Source: Sipunculus nudus | Lineage: Eukaryota; Annelida; Sipuncula; Golfingiida; Sipunculidae | Length of the DNA stretch: 64,000 nt | Assembly: GCA_026874595.1 (NCBI GenBank) | Contig: CM049322.1 | Span: 31,869,340 to 31,933,339, forward strand | Reading direction: 5' to 3' | Shown here: positions 11,515 through 22,300 of the stretch, one piece after another | Layout: each line of letters starts with the position of its first letter | Numbering within the stretch: position 1 is the stretch's first letter | The notes under the pieces: generated by a model | Told to the model about the DNA's origin: nothing | Databases searched by the model: none | What the model saw: only the letters and a program-made list of their open reading frames with translations | Program-made: the position numbers and the translations under genes

Positions 11515-12800
11515 ACAAGGACTTGTAACCTCCGCCAAGCCTAGCGGCGGGGGTTATGTTTTTGGGCGCGTATGTTTGTCTGTCTATTTATCTGTTTATC
11601 AGCTAGCACGATAACACAAAAAGTCCTCAACGGGGTTTGATGAAATTTTCAGGATAGCTCGGCAATGATACAAGGAACAATTGATTAAATGTTTGGGGCA
11701 ATCCATGCATAAATAACTGCGGAGTTCTAGTGTTTTATGGGGGTCCATAGCATATATTTGTATACGCAGGTGGCCGTATGGCCATATTTCGGGTGCGAGT
11801 CTTGACGTCACACAGGACAAAGGCGTCACTCCATGTGTACTTATCGTTTCCCTAGAAGGTGTCAGTAAATCAACGTTTGGAGGGGGGTTTTGGGGGTTGG
11901 CCACGGTTAATAATTGTTCGTTGTTAACGGAGTTTGATGAATTTTTAGGATAGCTGGGCAATGATACAAGGTATCATTGATTAAATAATTAAATTTGGGG
12001 CCGATCCATGCATAAAAAAACCCGGAATGAGCTCTGGTGTATTTGGGGGTCTATTGCATATTTGTTTACACTGGGACGTTTAGCAGGTGACGATACTGCC
12101 ATATTTGGAGAGAGTCGTGTCGCCATAGAACACAACGTATACGTGCCGTTTCCCTGAAATGTCTCAGTAAATCAACGTAAAGCACGGGGGCCACGGTTGC
12201 TTGTCACTGTTTTTATAGTCCTGGACCCTGTATTAATAAGAAAGTAAATTACTTAGGCTCTCCCGAACCTCCACCCCAACGGGAGATGGGACCAAAAACC
12301 CGACTTTGGCAGCTTTCGAGGGCTAGTTTCTTCAGTAGTAACGTGTAAGATTCTTTATCTAAGGCATATGGAATGTGTGTTGAGAGATATCATATGAAAC
12401 TTCACGGCGGCATGCATTTTTCTATGTGTTTCCCCTTGATAACATCCGGAAACTTAAAAATTTGCTACATTTAGCGATCATTTTTGCCGGATATATAAGC
12501 ATTCCGCATGCCGGGTCCGCACAGGAGGAATCTCACCTTCTTATTTTCTCAATACGTGTACCGACTTTGTACGCTTTCCCCATTCCGCATTCCGTACATA
12601 TAAGAAATCTAACCTTTAGTCTGCAAATATATTCGACTTTACCTGTTTAATACCTCCACTATGCGGCAGGGATTCTGTTTTTGCGGGTGTTGGTTTGTGT
12701 GTTTGTCTAATAACAACATAAGTCAAGAAGTTATTGACAAATTTTAATGAAATCTTCAGGATTGCTTGGCAATTTTTGATCCAGCAATATTTAAAAGTAA
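11515..12800 (+). repeat. three-copy dispersed repeat with a 5' hairpin
   Basis: The first copy starts near a short palindrome (CCGCC then AGCCTA then GCGGCGG) and GGGTTATGTTTTTGGGCGCG. A body follows with TTTGATGAAATTTTCAGGAT, GGCAATGATACAAGG, CCATGCATAAAT and GGGGGTCCAT. A second copy starts near 11920 with the same words in the same order. A shortened third lies at about 12655-12780. No frame is coding. This is a non-coding mobile element family inserted or duplicated in tandem; its class is unknown to me. Confidence 0.7.
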
Positions 12801-14640
12801 AAATACTGCTTTTCTGACAGTTCCATGTGAGGCTTATGAGCTGACTTATAACATATGGTTTGTATGTATTATTGTAAATCCTATCAGAAAATAATGTCAT
12901 CAGTTGATTATATTATTTAATTTTGATTTTAGTTACCTTTCTGACAATATGTGGAATACTTGCGAATTTCAGGTATCGTTTCTAAAGGTTGACTCTTAAA
13001 TCTAAGAAAAAAACATAAAATACGATCTGGAGTGTATAAGCGCCAAACAATAAATTATAGGTACAGTGAAATCTTACTAATACAACCGCCAAAGTGGTCA
13101 GGGTGGTGGTGTTAGCGGGCATATATTATGATTTACTTTAGTTTGCGAACAAAACAAGTGATCGTCTTATCGGGACGGTCATCAGGCCAGATTTTACTCT
13201 ATGATGTGATATGCCCAATGTTCAAGATGCTAGTTTAATGTTTATACAATGCTGGAGTATGTATAATTCATATTATATATCTATTAAGTCATATAGAGCT
13301 GGTTAAGGGAAAACCTAAAACTTTATTTCTACCAACAGAAATCCTTAGATAATTTAAACGATATATCTGTAAGACATGCTTTGTAACACAGTTTAGGGGT
13401 CAATTTGTTTTTCCCCCTTTATTTGCAGTTTATTTGAAAAAAAAAACAACATTGTATAGACACTGAGTATAATATAAATATAAACACTTAGTATATGCTT
13501 ATTACACTATTAGTGTTACTTACAATAATATCGTAATATATAATAATAATAATAATTTGGTCATCCTTTGGAAATCTGAAAACTTGCGTTTGATACGACC
13601 GCCGGTGGTTTTCTGTGAAAAAATATTTTTTTTCACTCACCTATCTGGCACATTAATAAAATAATGTTCCCAACACCTATTCTTTTTATGTCATATGCTG
13701 AACTGTGCATGAAGTCCCCATGTGAAACTAACCTGTTCCCGACTAGGTCTTACAGAGCAAAGTCATTCACCATATTTACTTACAAACCAATATTCAATAA
13801 ACATAGTCAATACATTTTTGTAGGTAAAGTTTAGTGAGTTCATGGTAAGGCAGGATAAGTGTAACACAAGGAAGCTGAAAAGTACACAGCGCGTTTCTTT
13901 CTGGGAAACTGTATCAGTCGCGACAACGTTATTCTGGGAAAACTCGTCTTCCGAACTCTTTATCTGTAAATCCTTGAGATATGATAATTACCCTAATGAC
14001 TATTATCTAGAGCAGGAGTTGTATTGTTCCCATAAATAAATTTTGACACGGTCTTTCACCAAGGATTTTGTTGATCAAGGAATATTGTTGTGTTATTTGA
14101 GTACATGCTGTTGTTATTTTATTGTATTCTATCATGTTCCAAATGGCTCCAAATGATAAAAGATGTACGTTATTTATGAGATTAAGTGTTCCTTGCATTT
14201 CAGTTTTGGTCTGAATATCCATATGCGATATCCGTAACCCCAGCTTTATTTAGTCCGATTTAACTTGTCCACTGTATGGCTAGTCGAAAGCAAAAAAAAA
14301 AAAATATGGGGATACTGGATTTCAGTGTTTTCATATGCCCACGTAGGTATAGCGGATACAGCATTCAGAGTAATTAAATATATCAGTTTAAGTGATTACA
14401 GAGAGGAAGGTCTACTGAATTTGCAAGAACATATTATCGCATACCAGGAAGTAATTTACACGCGCAGAAAGCTTTGGCTTCGTATGATGAAACACATATG
14501 TGAACTAATTCGCCCTTAGAGAATCTTGGAAATTGTCCAAAAAGGGCAGAGGTTAAATCACATTCGACCTTTTACGTCAGCGCTCTACTTGGCTTTTAGT
14601 TTAGTACAAATGTACGTGAAGAATACAGCAAACAATCGAT
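12801..14640. other. intergenic sequence upstream of gene 1, no gene seen
   Basis: Plus-strand frames at 13842-14039 and 14265-14519 are open but lack recognised motifs, leaders or splice partners. An A12 run lies in the second of them. Confidence 0.5.
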
Positions 14641-14652
14641 AGGTGACTATCA

Positions 14653-14660
14653 TATATAAG
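14653..14660 (+). promoter_or_regulatory. TATA box of gene 1
   Basis: TATATAAG sits about 30 bp before a pyrimidine-rich site near 14684 that could be the transcription start. A donor (GATCG then GTAAGC) follows at 14709. The spacing of TATA, start, donor and the next acceptor at 14988 fits a short noncoding first exon. The region is AT-rich, so a chance TATA is possible. Confidence 0.45.
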
Positions 14661-14683
14661 GCTTTGCGGTACACCGTGTTGTT

Positions 14684-14708
14684 CCTTTCCCAGGGACACC
14701 AAGGATCG
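14684..14708 (+). other. gene 1, putative 5' noncoding exon
   Basis: This follows the TATA box and ends at a GTAAGC donor. The next acceptor (TTCATTACAG, ending 14988) opens the exon with the gene's ATG 20 nt in. The exact 5' end is a guess from the TATA position. Confidence 0.4.
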
Positions 14709-14988
14709 GTAAGCACACCAATTATATATTTAAATCGAATTATGTTTGTCTGTGTGCATCAGCGTACGTAACCAAACTATAACAAACGTTACTAGGTTTG
14801 AACAGATATATGTGCGTAGGTATATACCTAGTATTTACATGCATGTCAGTTACCAGATAGCTTTGTGTTTCATCGGTCGACCTTAATAGTAGTGGTGAAT
14901 GTCTCCGAAGTATTATTTTATAATAAACAACGGAACAAAATCATAGTAAATAGCACATGTTCGTTTATTTATTCCTCATTCATTACAG

Positions 14989-15120
14989 GAAGACGAAACG
15001 CGAGGTCAATGTCAAAACAGATCCTGCACAGAATCATCTGGTCAAACAGCTATATTCTGATACTCTGGTTCTTGTTAGGCCTTGTATCTTCAGTTGCTGC
15101 TTCCAAGAAGATGAATGACG
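14989..15120 (+). CDS. gene 1 exon 2: start codon and signal peptide
   Basis: ATG at 15009 opens a typical secretory leader: a basic start (MSKQILHR), a hydrophobic core (YILILWFLLGLVSSVAA) and likely cleavage after VAA. The mature protein would begin SKKMND. To join the V exon in phase 1 the exon must end after GACG at 15120, where the donor is GTTCAT, a poor match to consensus. No better phase-1 GT lies nearby; GTATCT and GTTGCT upstream are phase 0. If unspliced, the frame runs 15 more codons to a stop at 15165-15167, passing an AATAAA at about 15147. The leader is convincing, the donor is not. Confidence 0.6.
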
Positions 15121-18100
15121 GTTCATACTCTTTTTCTTATTATTCAATAAACCTTAAAGCTATATAGCATTTGTCTCTCGCATAAAATAAGTATCTTTGT
15201 ACATGCTTCACTGCTACAAATTGTTCCTCAGAAAAAAATACTACTCATTTTTACAAATAATTCTCATTTCTATATGTATGGATATAACACGCTTCTATCG
15301 GGTTGTTCAAAAGTCTGTTAACAGGATCTCAAATAAAAATCAATTTGTTGATGTTTATATTATTATTTTGTTAAATAGTTTTTCGAGCATCCATTATTAA
15401 CTTCATGTGCAAGGCTACTGAGTCACATGCTTTTCCAATGGGTTGTTTAGCGATCTCGTTAAATTAATATCATTAGAATATTGTTAATTAAGGTCGCCTA
15501 TATTAGTATATATCTTATACCATACTTTTCAGTATCCCTTGAAACTTTTAAGTGCGAGAATATGGAATATCCGCTGGGAGCTGATTTTGTCACATTTGCT
15601 TGCAGTTATATCACAAAACGGGACACCGTTTTGGTTCAAGTGTTTCAAGGGTGAGAATACTACCAACTACATCGCAAAAGTTTCGTCTCAGCAAAAACAA
15701 CTCGTGTCGGGCAAATTGGTAACAGAACTAGTCTGACCATTATTAAACAAGACAACTGGGCAACTATAAAGCTGAAGATAGAGCGCCCTAATCCTTCAGC
15801 AGACGGGCTCCACATCTGTAAACTCGAAGGGGAGCAGAAGACCATGAAAGCATGCCTTATGCTGCAAGGTAAAATCATCTTAGAGTTAAAAATATGTTAT
15901 ATGTTTAATATTCATATTCATCATATGATTCCTTCTATGAAGTAATGTTTAGATCACACAGTTTTTATGTTGATGTAACTGTCTTCAATGTAATTGGATA
16001 CGTAATGTTATGCGAGAGATCGTATAAACCGTATGTTCGAATTGGCAGAATTAACCCACTTGTAGGTAACATAGTGCAGACATTGCATAAAACGATAGAT
16101 TCACATGCCGATTGTCTCCGTATATATTTTCAGATCATGCAAAACTAAGCACGGGAATGAACATGACATCCACGGCTTCCTGCAATGCCGAAAATCTCGG
16201 TATGTGGTACTTATATTAATATGTTTTGTTATATCCTGTTACAACCTCTTTTATTGTACTACTACGAATGAGTCAGAAATAAAACAAACAATGATAAAAC
16301 AAGCAAAACCACTTTAATTCTCAGTACAAACTAACGGTTATGCAAAATGGGTCCTTATAAAGCATTTGTCGGATAGTCGTATGGGTAGAATGAAAACATT
16401 ATGAGGGTATTTGATGAAGAAGTAGCACAAAACGATAGATTTACATAGGGATTGTCCCCCGTATATTTGTGCAGGTCATGCAGAACCAGCCACGGAAATG
16501 AACACGACACGCACGGCTTCCTACAATGGTGAAAATCAAGGTATGTGGTTCTAATATAAAAAAAAAAATTCTATTATGTTATATCCTGTAATAACCTCTT
16601 GTGTTGTTCCACGAGTCCGAAATAAAAACCATCACAAATTAAACTAACTTAATCACTTTAATTCTGAGAGCATGCACTGCATATGATTGCATGTTCTTCA
16701 AGGCACATTAGCTAATATTATAAATGTTACAAAAGACATGCCATCAGGCGACGTGAATTAAAATGTTGAATCGTAATGAAAACATTCGTAGGGTATTTGA
16801 TGGAGAAATAGCATAAAACGATATATTAACATAGGGATTGTCCCCCATATATTTATGCAGGTCATGCAAAACCAACCACGGAAATAAACACGACACGCAC
16901 GGCTTCCTACAATGGTAAAAATCAAGGTATGCGGTTCTAATATAAAACCTTTCTATTATGTTATATCCTGTAACAACCTCTTGTGTTGTTTCACGAGTCC
17001 GAAATAAACACAAACACAAATAAAACTAACTAAATCACTTTAATTCTCAGAGCATACACTGCATATGATTGCATGTTCTTCAAAGCACATTAGCTAATAT
17101 TATAAATGTTACAAAAGACATGCCATCAGGCGACGTGAATTAAAATGTTGAAGCCTAATGAAGTTTTGAATTGCTAACTCATTTGTGACCACAGAAAGAA
17201 ATAGTGCAATATAGCTGTCTATTAAGGAGCCATGCCTTGAATTTTCATGACAGCATTAGTTTCCTTTACTGGATATAAACTAATCATACAGACATCGACA
17301 TTCCAAATTTCCTAAATGAAAACGATCAACACAATGGTTACATGACCATCCATGTTCGTGCCAAGAAGACACCTTTGAATTTGACCACAAGTAGGCACTC
17401 CAACATATTCACCCTCCCGCAACAGCAAGCTGTGTTGGTGTTACAGTTCCATTAGGATGTCCTATATGCACTGTTTGTGTCATATTTCTTACCATCATGT
17501 TAGGGACTATTATTATACTTGGGGTTACACATGCATTTGAACGACTTCCTTATCTATGTATGCACTGTTTGGTATTTTCAGCTGGATGTAGACATATCTT
17601 GCCCCTCAACCTTCCCACAATCTCACTTTAAGCAGTTAATTTCATACTTCACTGAGTAATATTTTAAGAATAAAAAGACATAAGTCATCAAAAACATGTT
17701 GTTTTGTTTGTCATTCTTTGTCGTCATAAAAGCTCTGTCAACACACTGCATTTTTTTTTCATGTCAGGTATGCCTCGTACCGCACAAAGTTTTAAATTTT
17801 AGAATTTCACATAAAAATGAACATAATTTATCAATCTTTCTCTCATGACTGAGGTAAAATTTTATGGATAATCTTTTGCCAATCCGATAAGAAAAGCTCC
17901 CGTGGCACTCCTTATTTAAAGAATCACACGTATGCTTACCTTACAGTAATGTGTATATTTATAAACATCTTATTGTGTGGAGGAAGGTCTATACTGTTGA
18001 CCATTATATTAATAGAAGCCTTACGCAGCTTTGTCTAAGTTGCCATTCATTTCTTGCTCAGGTCAGATAGCTTGGATCACCTTGATAATTTTACCTCTGG

Positions 18101-18622
18101 GTGCATGTGCTTGGATTATCTGTCACTGGAAGACGAAGAAAAAGTAGGTATTTAATCTACATAAAGTCATTTAGTATTTTATATATACCTAATCGCTAAC
18201 GCGTTTGAATGTACTCATATGTGCACTAAATGTTAAGAAATGCGCTGTGCTCAATGGCATATATCTGATTGTTATAGAGACAACCGAATCATCTGCAGTA
18301 GTTTGTTTGTTTGACTTGGTACTATAGAACATGATACAAGCTAAATTGGTTTTAAATATGTAAATGATATGATGGGAATTTTTTTCTCATAGTTATGAAG
18401 AGTAAAAATGCACTGTCAGTTCGAATTTGAAAATTTGCAATGCCCTGGTGTAAGTGATCTATTACTAGTTTCACAAGCCGGTCTTAAAGTACTTAGATAT
18501 ATTATAATCCTTTGCCTTCTCCTATGAGCTTTACGATATTTCCCTTTTACAATTCCAGACACAAAGGCAATTTACAAAGCCAAGAAAAGGATGAAGAACT
18601 CCAAAGGAAACTTATGGTGTAG
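15009..18622 (+). CDS. gene 1 (composite): single-V-domain type I membrane receptor, possibly a pseudogene allele
   Basis: Joining 15009-15120, 15533-15868, 16134-16199, 16475-16540, 16861-16926, 17292-17390, 18062-18143 and 18559-18622 gives one frame of 296 codons plus a stop. The order is signal peptide, V-like Ig domain, three 22-residue glycosylated repeats, a 33-residue spacer, a membrane helix and a charged tail. Phase agreement across eight exons is unlikely by chance. The weaknesses are the TGA at codon 78 and the poor donor after the signal peptide; both would fit a decaying gene. The small V-receptor layout is used for adhesion and immune recognition in many animals, but the ligand is unknown and I do not recognise an orthologue. 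Confidence 0.68.
15533..15868 (+). CDS. gene 1 exon 3: V-type immunoglobulin domain with in-frame TGA
   Basis: A 336-nt exon lies between CATACTTTTCAG and GTAAAATC, phase 1 at both ends. It reads through one Ig domain of about 111 residues. The B-strand Cys is in FVTFACSY, a C-strand-like VLVQVF stands where Trp is usual, the E strand holds an N-glycosylation site (GNRTSLTI), and the F-strand Cys is in SADGLHICKL, the D-x-G-x-Y-x-C position with His for Tyr. Extra cysteines in FKCENME and MKACLMLQ could form a second disulfide. One stop, TGA at 15652-15654 after VFQG, breaks an otherwise open frame; it is codon 78 of the joined model. It may be a nonsense allele, a pseudogene mark or a sequencing error. 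The same bases form a GTGAGA that could act as a cryptic donor. Confidence 0.75.
16134..16199 (+). CDS. gene 1 exon 4: stalk repeat exon 1
   Basis: A 66-nt phase 1-1 exon between TATATATTTTCAG and GTATGTGG encodes a 22-residue Ser/Thr/Asn-rich segment: HAKLSTGMNMTSTAS, then CNAENL. It has an N-glycosylation sequon (NMT). It is homologous to the next two exons and the most diverged of the three, with Cys where the others have Tyr. It likely forms a glycosylated membrane-proximal stalk after the V domain. Confidence 0.75.
16475..16540 (+). CDS. gene 1 exon 5: stalk repeat exon 2
   Basis: A 66-nt phase 1-1 exon between GTATATTTGTGCAG and GTATGTGG. It encodes HAEPATEMNTTRTAS then YNGENQ, with sequon NTT. 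It and its flanking intron are closely repeated about 386 bp downstream, so the unit arose by tandem duplication. Because it is a multiple of three and symmetric in phase, it can be skipped or multiplied without breaking the frame. Confidence 0.78.
16861..16926 (+). CDS. gene 1 exon 6: stalk repeat exon 3
   Basis: A 66-nt phase 1-1 exon between ATATTTATGCAG and GTATGCGG. It encodes HAKPTTEINTTRTAS then YNGKNQ. It differs from exon 5 at four nucleotides, three of them changing an amino acid: Glu to Lys, Ala to Thr, Met to Ile, and Glu to Lys near the end when counted by codon. The sequon is kept. The minus-strand frame over this region is a shadow. Confidence 0.78.
17292..17390 (+). CDS. gene 1 exon 7: fourth stalk exon
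   Basis: A 99-nt phase 1-1 exon between AATCATACAG and GTAGGCAC encodes 33 residues: IDIPNFLNENDQHNG, YMTIHVRAKK and TPLNLTT. It has one sequon (NLT). It is not obviously related to the 22-residue repeats. It joins the transmembrane exon in phase (NLTT-S-QIAW). Acceptor, donor and phase all agree, but the segment has no recognised fold, so it rests on splice logic alone. Confidence 0.6.
17447..17631 (+). CDS. gene 1: candidate alternative transmembrane terminal exon
   Basis: After an acceptor (GTTGGTGTTACAG) a phase-1 frame stays open for 61 codons to TAA at 17629-17631. It contains a hydrophobic segment, TVCVIFLTIMLGTIIILG, then a Cys/His-rich tail. An AATAAA-type signal follows at about 17669. 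It could replace the main transmembrane exon by splicing from exon 6. Splicing from exon 7 would need a 56-nt intron, which is very short. The phase match and polyadenylation signal are suggestive only. Confidence 0.35.
18062..18143 (+). CDS. gene 1 exon 8: transmembrane segment
   Basis: An 82-nt exon between TTTCTTGCTCAG and GTAGGTAT, entering in phase 1 and leaving in phase 2. It encodes QIAWITLIILPLGACAWIIC followed by HWKTKKK: one membrane helix with a basic stop-transfer end. This gives type I topology with the V domain outside the cell. Confidence 0.72.
18559..18622 (+). CDS. gene 1 exon 9: cytoplasmic tail and stop
   Basis: The exon opens after TTACAATTCCAG and continues in frame as HKGNLQSQEKDEELQRKLMV, then TAG at 18620-18622. 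The tail is short and highly charged, with no Tyr and so no ITIM or ITAM; any signalling would need a partner chain. The joined exons total exactly 296 codons plus stop. The next clear AATAAA lies at 19383. Confidence 0.7.
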
Positions 18623-19382
18623 AGTATGGTTTGCTTATGTATACATGTTACCTTAGTTCGACGTTAATATCGTAAATGGATATTACCGCCGTGTAACATG
18701 TAAAAGGCATATCTCTGCAAAACGACCTAGATAATGAAATTGGACTTCTGTGTCACCTTCCAGTTGCTTGGGGGCAAGTACAGTTGTGGGTTGAATCTCC
18801 ATGGTTAAATGGAGCTAATATAGCTCCATGTTGTCACTCAAAACTTACAGGGCTACACAAACATGTGAAACTCTGTAGTTGTGAGTTCATGTTACGCCAT
18901 ATGACTGAATACCACTGACACAACATGGTCATGGTCACTCTCAGTCAGTCCTGGCGGTTTTGAAGTAATATATGACAGACTCCTGTCTGTTTGACAGATT
19001 TATTTCTGCACAATGCACTGACAGACATGTCGGTAGCGTGCAATCCTTGGTCATTACCCAAGGAGGTCGTGGCCATACAGGTCCATATGGCGTACCATGG
19101 ACTCATGGCCAAGTTATCACGTGGGGTCATTTCCCTCAGCTCTGGCAGCTGAAGGAATCATCCGTTCATTGTATCCTGTGGTTTTGGGTCGGAGAACCCG
19201 TCTCATGCAGGTGTCAACTGAATCTGCCCCCGAGCGACTGGGACGTGCTCAGATGTGGTATTGACCATATGCACATTCTTACAGAAATAGTGAGATCCCA
19301 GTAATATACACGTAAATCACATTCGAAAAAAACAACCTTGTATGGATCTTTTTTATATACCGGCGATGAAATGCAAGCAAAA

Positions 19383-19388
19383 ATAAAG
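19383..19388 (+). terminator. possible polyadenylation signal of gene 1
   Basis: AATAAA about 760 bp after the stop codon and the first one I noticed downstream. Weak evidence in AT-rich DNA. Confidence 0.25.
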
Positions 19389-22300
19389 CTGACCTATCTC
19401 AAAGAAAAGAAACGATCAAAAATGGCAATTTCCTCTGGTATTTTAAAGCACTTTACATTCACGAAAATTTCAGTTTTCTAATCGAATGAACGCCAACTCA
19501 CAGATAAGCATGGTTAAACAAAAATTGAAACAAAGTAAATTATTTCTCACATGTTACCATTGACACCCAGCTGGAGTCATGTATATACATGTATATACTT
19601 CTATCAGCATGCAGTACAGAGTTTAGTCAATCGTATAAAGAATGTATACTCCAGATGATGTCGTTAAGTTCATGTTCAAAACATTTTGCAGCTCAAATGA
19701 AATATATACATGAACAAAATTAAAAGGTGATTGCATGGAAAAGAAATAATAAATCCAATCAGACCCAAAAAAAACCAGTAAAGTTTGATTTCTGAGGCAC
19801 TTTTCAAATAGAAAACAGTCACAGGTGGGGGGTTTTCTTTTGACCTTTGAGTTATCTTTTCGGTAAAATTTCATATGTCCAGGGAACAACATGATATGAC
19901 ATAACTGGTTTGTTAAACGGCTAACAAAAAAAATTCCAAATTTCTTGAAAGCAATGTACAAGCAAATGGAGCTGAAAATCAGTTAACTTCTTCTGAAATT
20001 AAGAATAAACAAAATTTACTCCAGCGCTGCTTGAGAAACCGACTTTTTTCCTGATAACTGTAAGTTGTACAGACACACACATATACATATACTTATATTG
20101 CAAAAGTAGGCAGTGCTTAATAAATATGTTATCCAAGTAATCACGCTATATCTGGTGCAGGGTGTATGTTTTAATAATGTTTTGTATTTTTTTTAGTATT
20201 TTAATACATAAATGGTAAAAGATGTAGATGATAAACAGAGGGACAGATAAATGTTTTTGTATTATATATATATAGTATACCTAATATTATATATATGTAA
20301 TATAAATTATAATGTGTGCTTATTTGTAGGTGTATATGTATTTTTATATGTATTACGATTATATATGTATTTATCGTATTTTTATAAAAAAAAAAGTACC
20401 GTAAGTTGGTATTTTCAGTATAACCCCGTTTTTTTGCCTGCTTCTGCATTGAAATAAGATGTCCACATGTTCTGTGTGCTTTATATTTATCATGTATCAA
20501 ACTCGTCATCTGCCTATCAAAATACTTGGTGCTGTGCATATTTCCATATTTGACCCTGGCCTACCTCCATTTACTGGACAAGGTTACATTACAAGGACCC
20601 TCTAATATGCATCCTATAGAATTTTAAAAGCACAATTTGCATTTCCTTCCATTGACATTTCCCAATCAATACCTTGGATCACCCACCTTATACACCTTTA
20701 GTCAATATTTCAATATTTTGTCTTGGCGAAAGAACTAAGTTATACTGTAAATAATACACAATGATTACAATATTTGTTGTTAACTTTTAAGCTTTGATCT
20801 AATATTATATGCTTGTGCTTGCTTTGGAAATATAATGATTGCAATAGCATCAACAAGATATTTCAGTATGCAAAATAAATGATCATACATCAGTTTTATC
20901 ATTATCAGTGTTTTATCATGGTCACTAGTAATAGGGTGTGTTGACATAGTGTTTATTTGTGAAAAAAAAATAATTTGGCCCACGTTGTCAATTAGTATGA
21001 GGGTTAATGTTTGCAAGTAGAATGCATGCTTGTATTATCGTATTTTCTCTGTTAAACGATGTCTCCTTTTCTAAACACACTTCAAGTTGTCCGCTCCAAG
21101 ACAAACATTTTAAGTGAGCTCTTTTGGATCCAAAACTGTCCTTTAATCCGTGGAGTCCGTTTCTGCCAGCAAACTGAATTTTCACTGTGAAATGGGTCGA
21201 CGAGCTGTGAAGAATTGCCATACTTGCTCTTCATACTGGCTAAAGAAAGTATAAATATCTACTTCGTAGAGTAAAATATAAAAAACGGCATAACCCATAA
21301 ACGCCATATCACATTAAGGTGTATACGATAGCCATATATAAGGATGTGCTCAAGATGTGCATTTTGTCTCGTGAGGAGAAAAAAAACTAGCTTCTTATGT
21401 AAATCTAGTCGCTTTGTGTAGCTGGGAAAGTACTAACACCCTGACATTATATATTTTATTTCTCCTAACAGCGGAACATATATAAAAAAAGTTGGAATCA
21501 ATCCAATAAAAAGTCCCCTGGAATTCACAGACGTCAGCATAGCATACAGTCTCGTCAGTGATACCATTCGGCCAATTAAAGGATAGAGAACATGTTCATA
21601 CGTGTGCACTTGATAGTGGGCTAGGAATGGGCTGAGTTAAGAAAATGCCAATGCCCTTCTGTGCAACGAAACGCCCACTGTCTTTCAAACACACACACGT
21701 ACTGGTATTATTATTATAAAAGGCCTTTTATACCAACCCTTTGTCGCCATATTTCTCATCACCGAAAATACTGAAAACATTCAACCATCCTGTCCCATGT
21801 GAACAATTTTAGATGTGCCATTTAAGACAATTATAGGCATTAACCCCTATTTTATTTTCCCCACGCACAGAAGCCTGCGTATTTTGGACCAAAGTCATTA
21901 ATCATATCGTCATACATTGCCAGATTGCCAGACTGTTCAAACATACGTGGATATGTATACTGCACACATACATACAAATCGTGTACATATAATGTCTTTG
22001 TCATATCTGTATCGTCGGTAATACTAGTCCCTCTATTAAATATTTCCCGACAAAAGTCACAACCACTCATAGGCGATAGAGTGAAGGGGATTTACCGCCG
22101 TAAATTTATTTTAAGCTCAACGAACAATGACTGCTGCGTGGATTATGAAGGAGAGCTCAATTTTTACAGCATTAAGGTAGAAACTGACATTCACTCGAGT
22201 TTATATGAAAATTGCTTAAAGTTTTGATTGCAGTTTTCTGTACTTTCATGTAGCAAAATTATTTTTAGCCGTAATCTGGTTGCAAAAAGAAACGATTGTA

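Larger units (their letters stand above)
16381..17160 (+). repeat. tandem duplication of stalk exon plus intron, unit about 385 bp
   Basis: The words GGGTATTTGATG, ACGATA(G/T)ATT, ACATAGGGATTGTCCCCC, the exon, ATGTTATATCCTGTAA, CACGAGTCCGAAATAAA, GCATATGATTGCATGTTCTT and GCCATCAGGCGACGTGAATT recur in order. Offsets are 382-386 bp between the second and third units. The first unit (from about 16090) is 341 bp upstream and more diverged. Confidence 0.88.

Noticed and set aside
15539-15736. Plus-strand 65-codon open frame over the gene 1 V exon
   Set aside because: It is a shadow. The Ig motifs (FACSY, RTSLTI, DGLHIC) and the matching splice phases lie in the neighbouring frame.
15660-15878. 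Minus-strand frame opposite the gene 1 V exon
   Set aside because: Shadow of the plus-strand V domain. No motif of its own.
16744-17019. Minus-strand 91-codon frame across stalk exon 3
   Set aside because: It spans exon and duplicated intron alike and has no recognised features.
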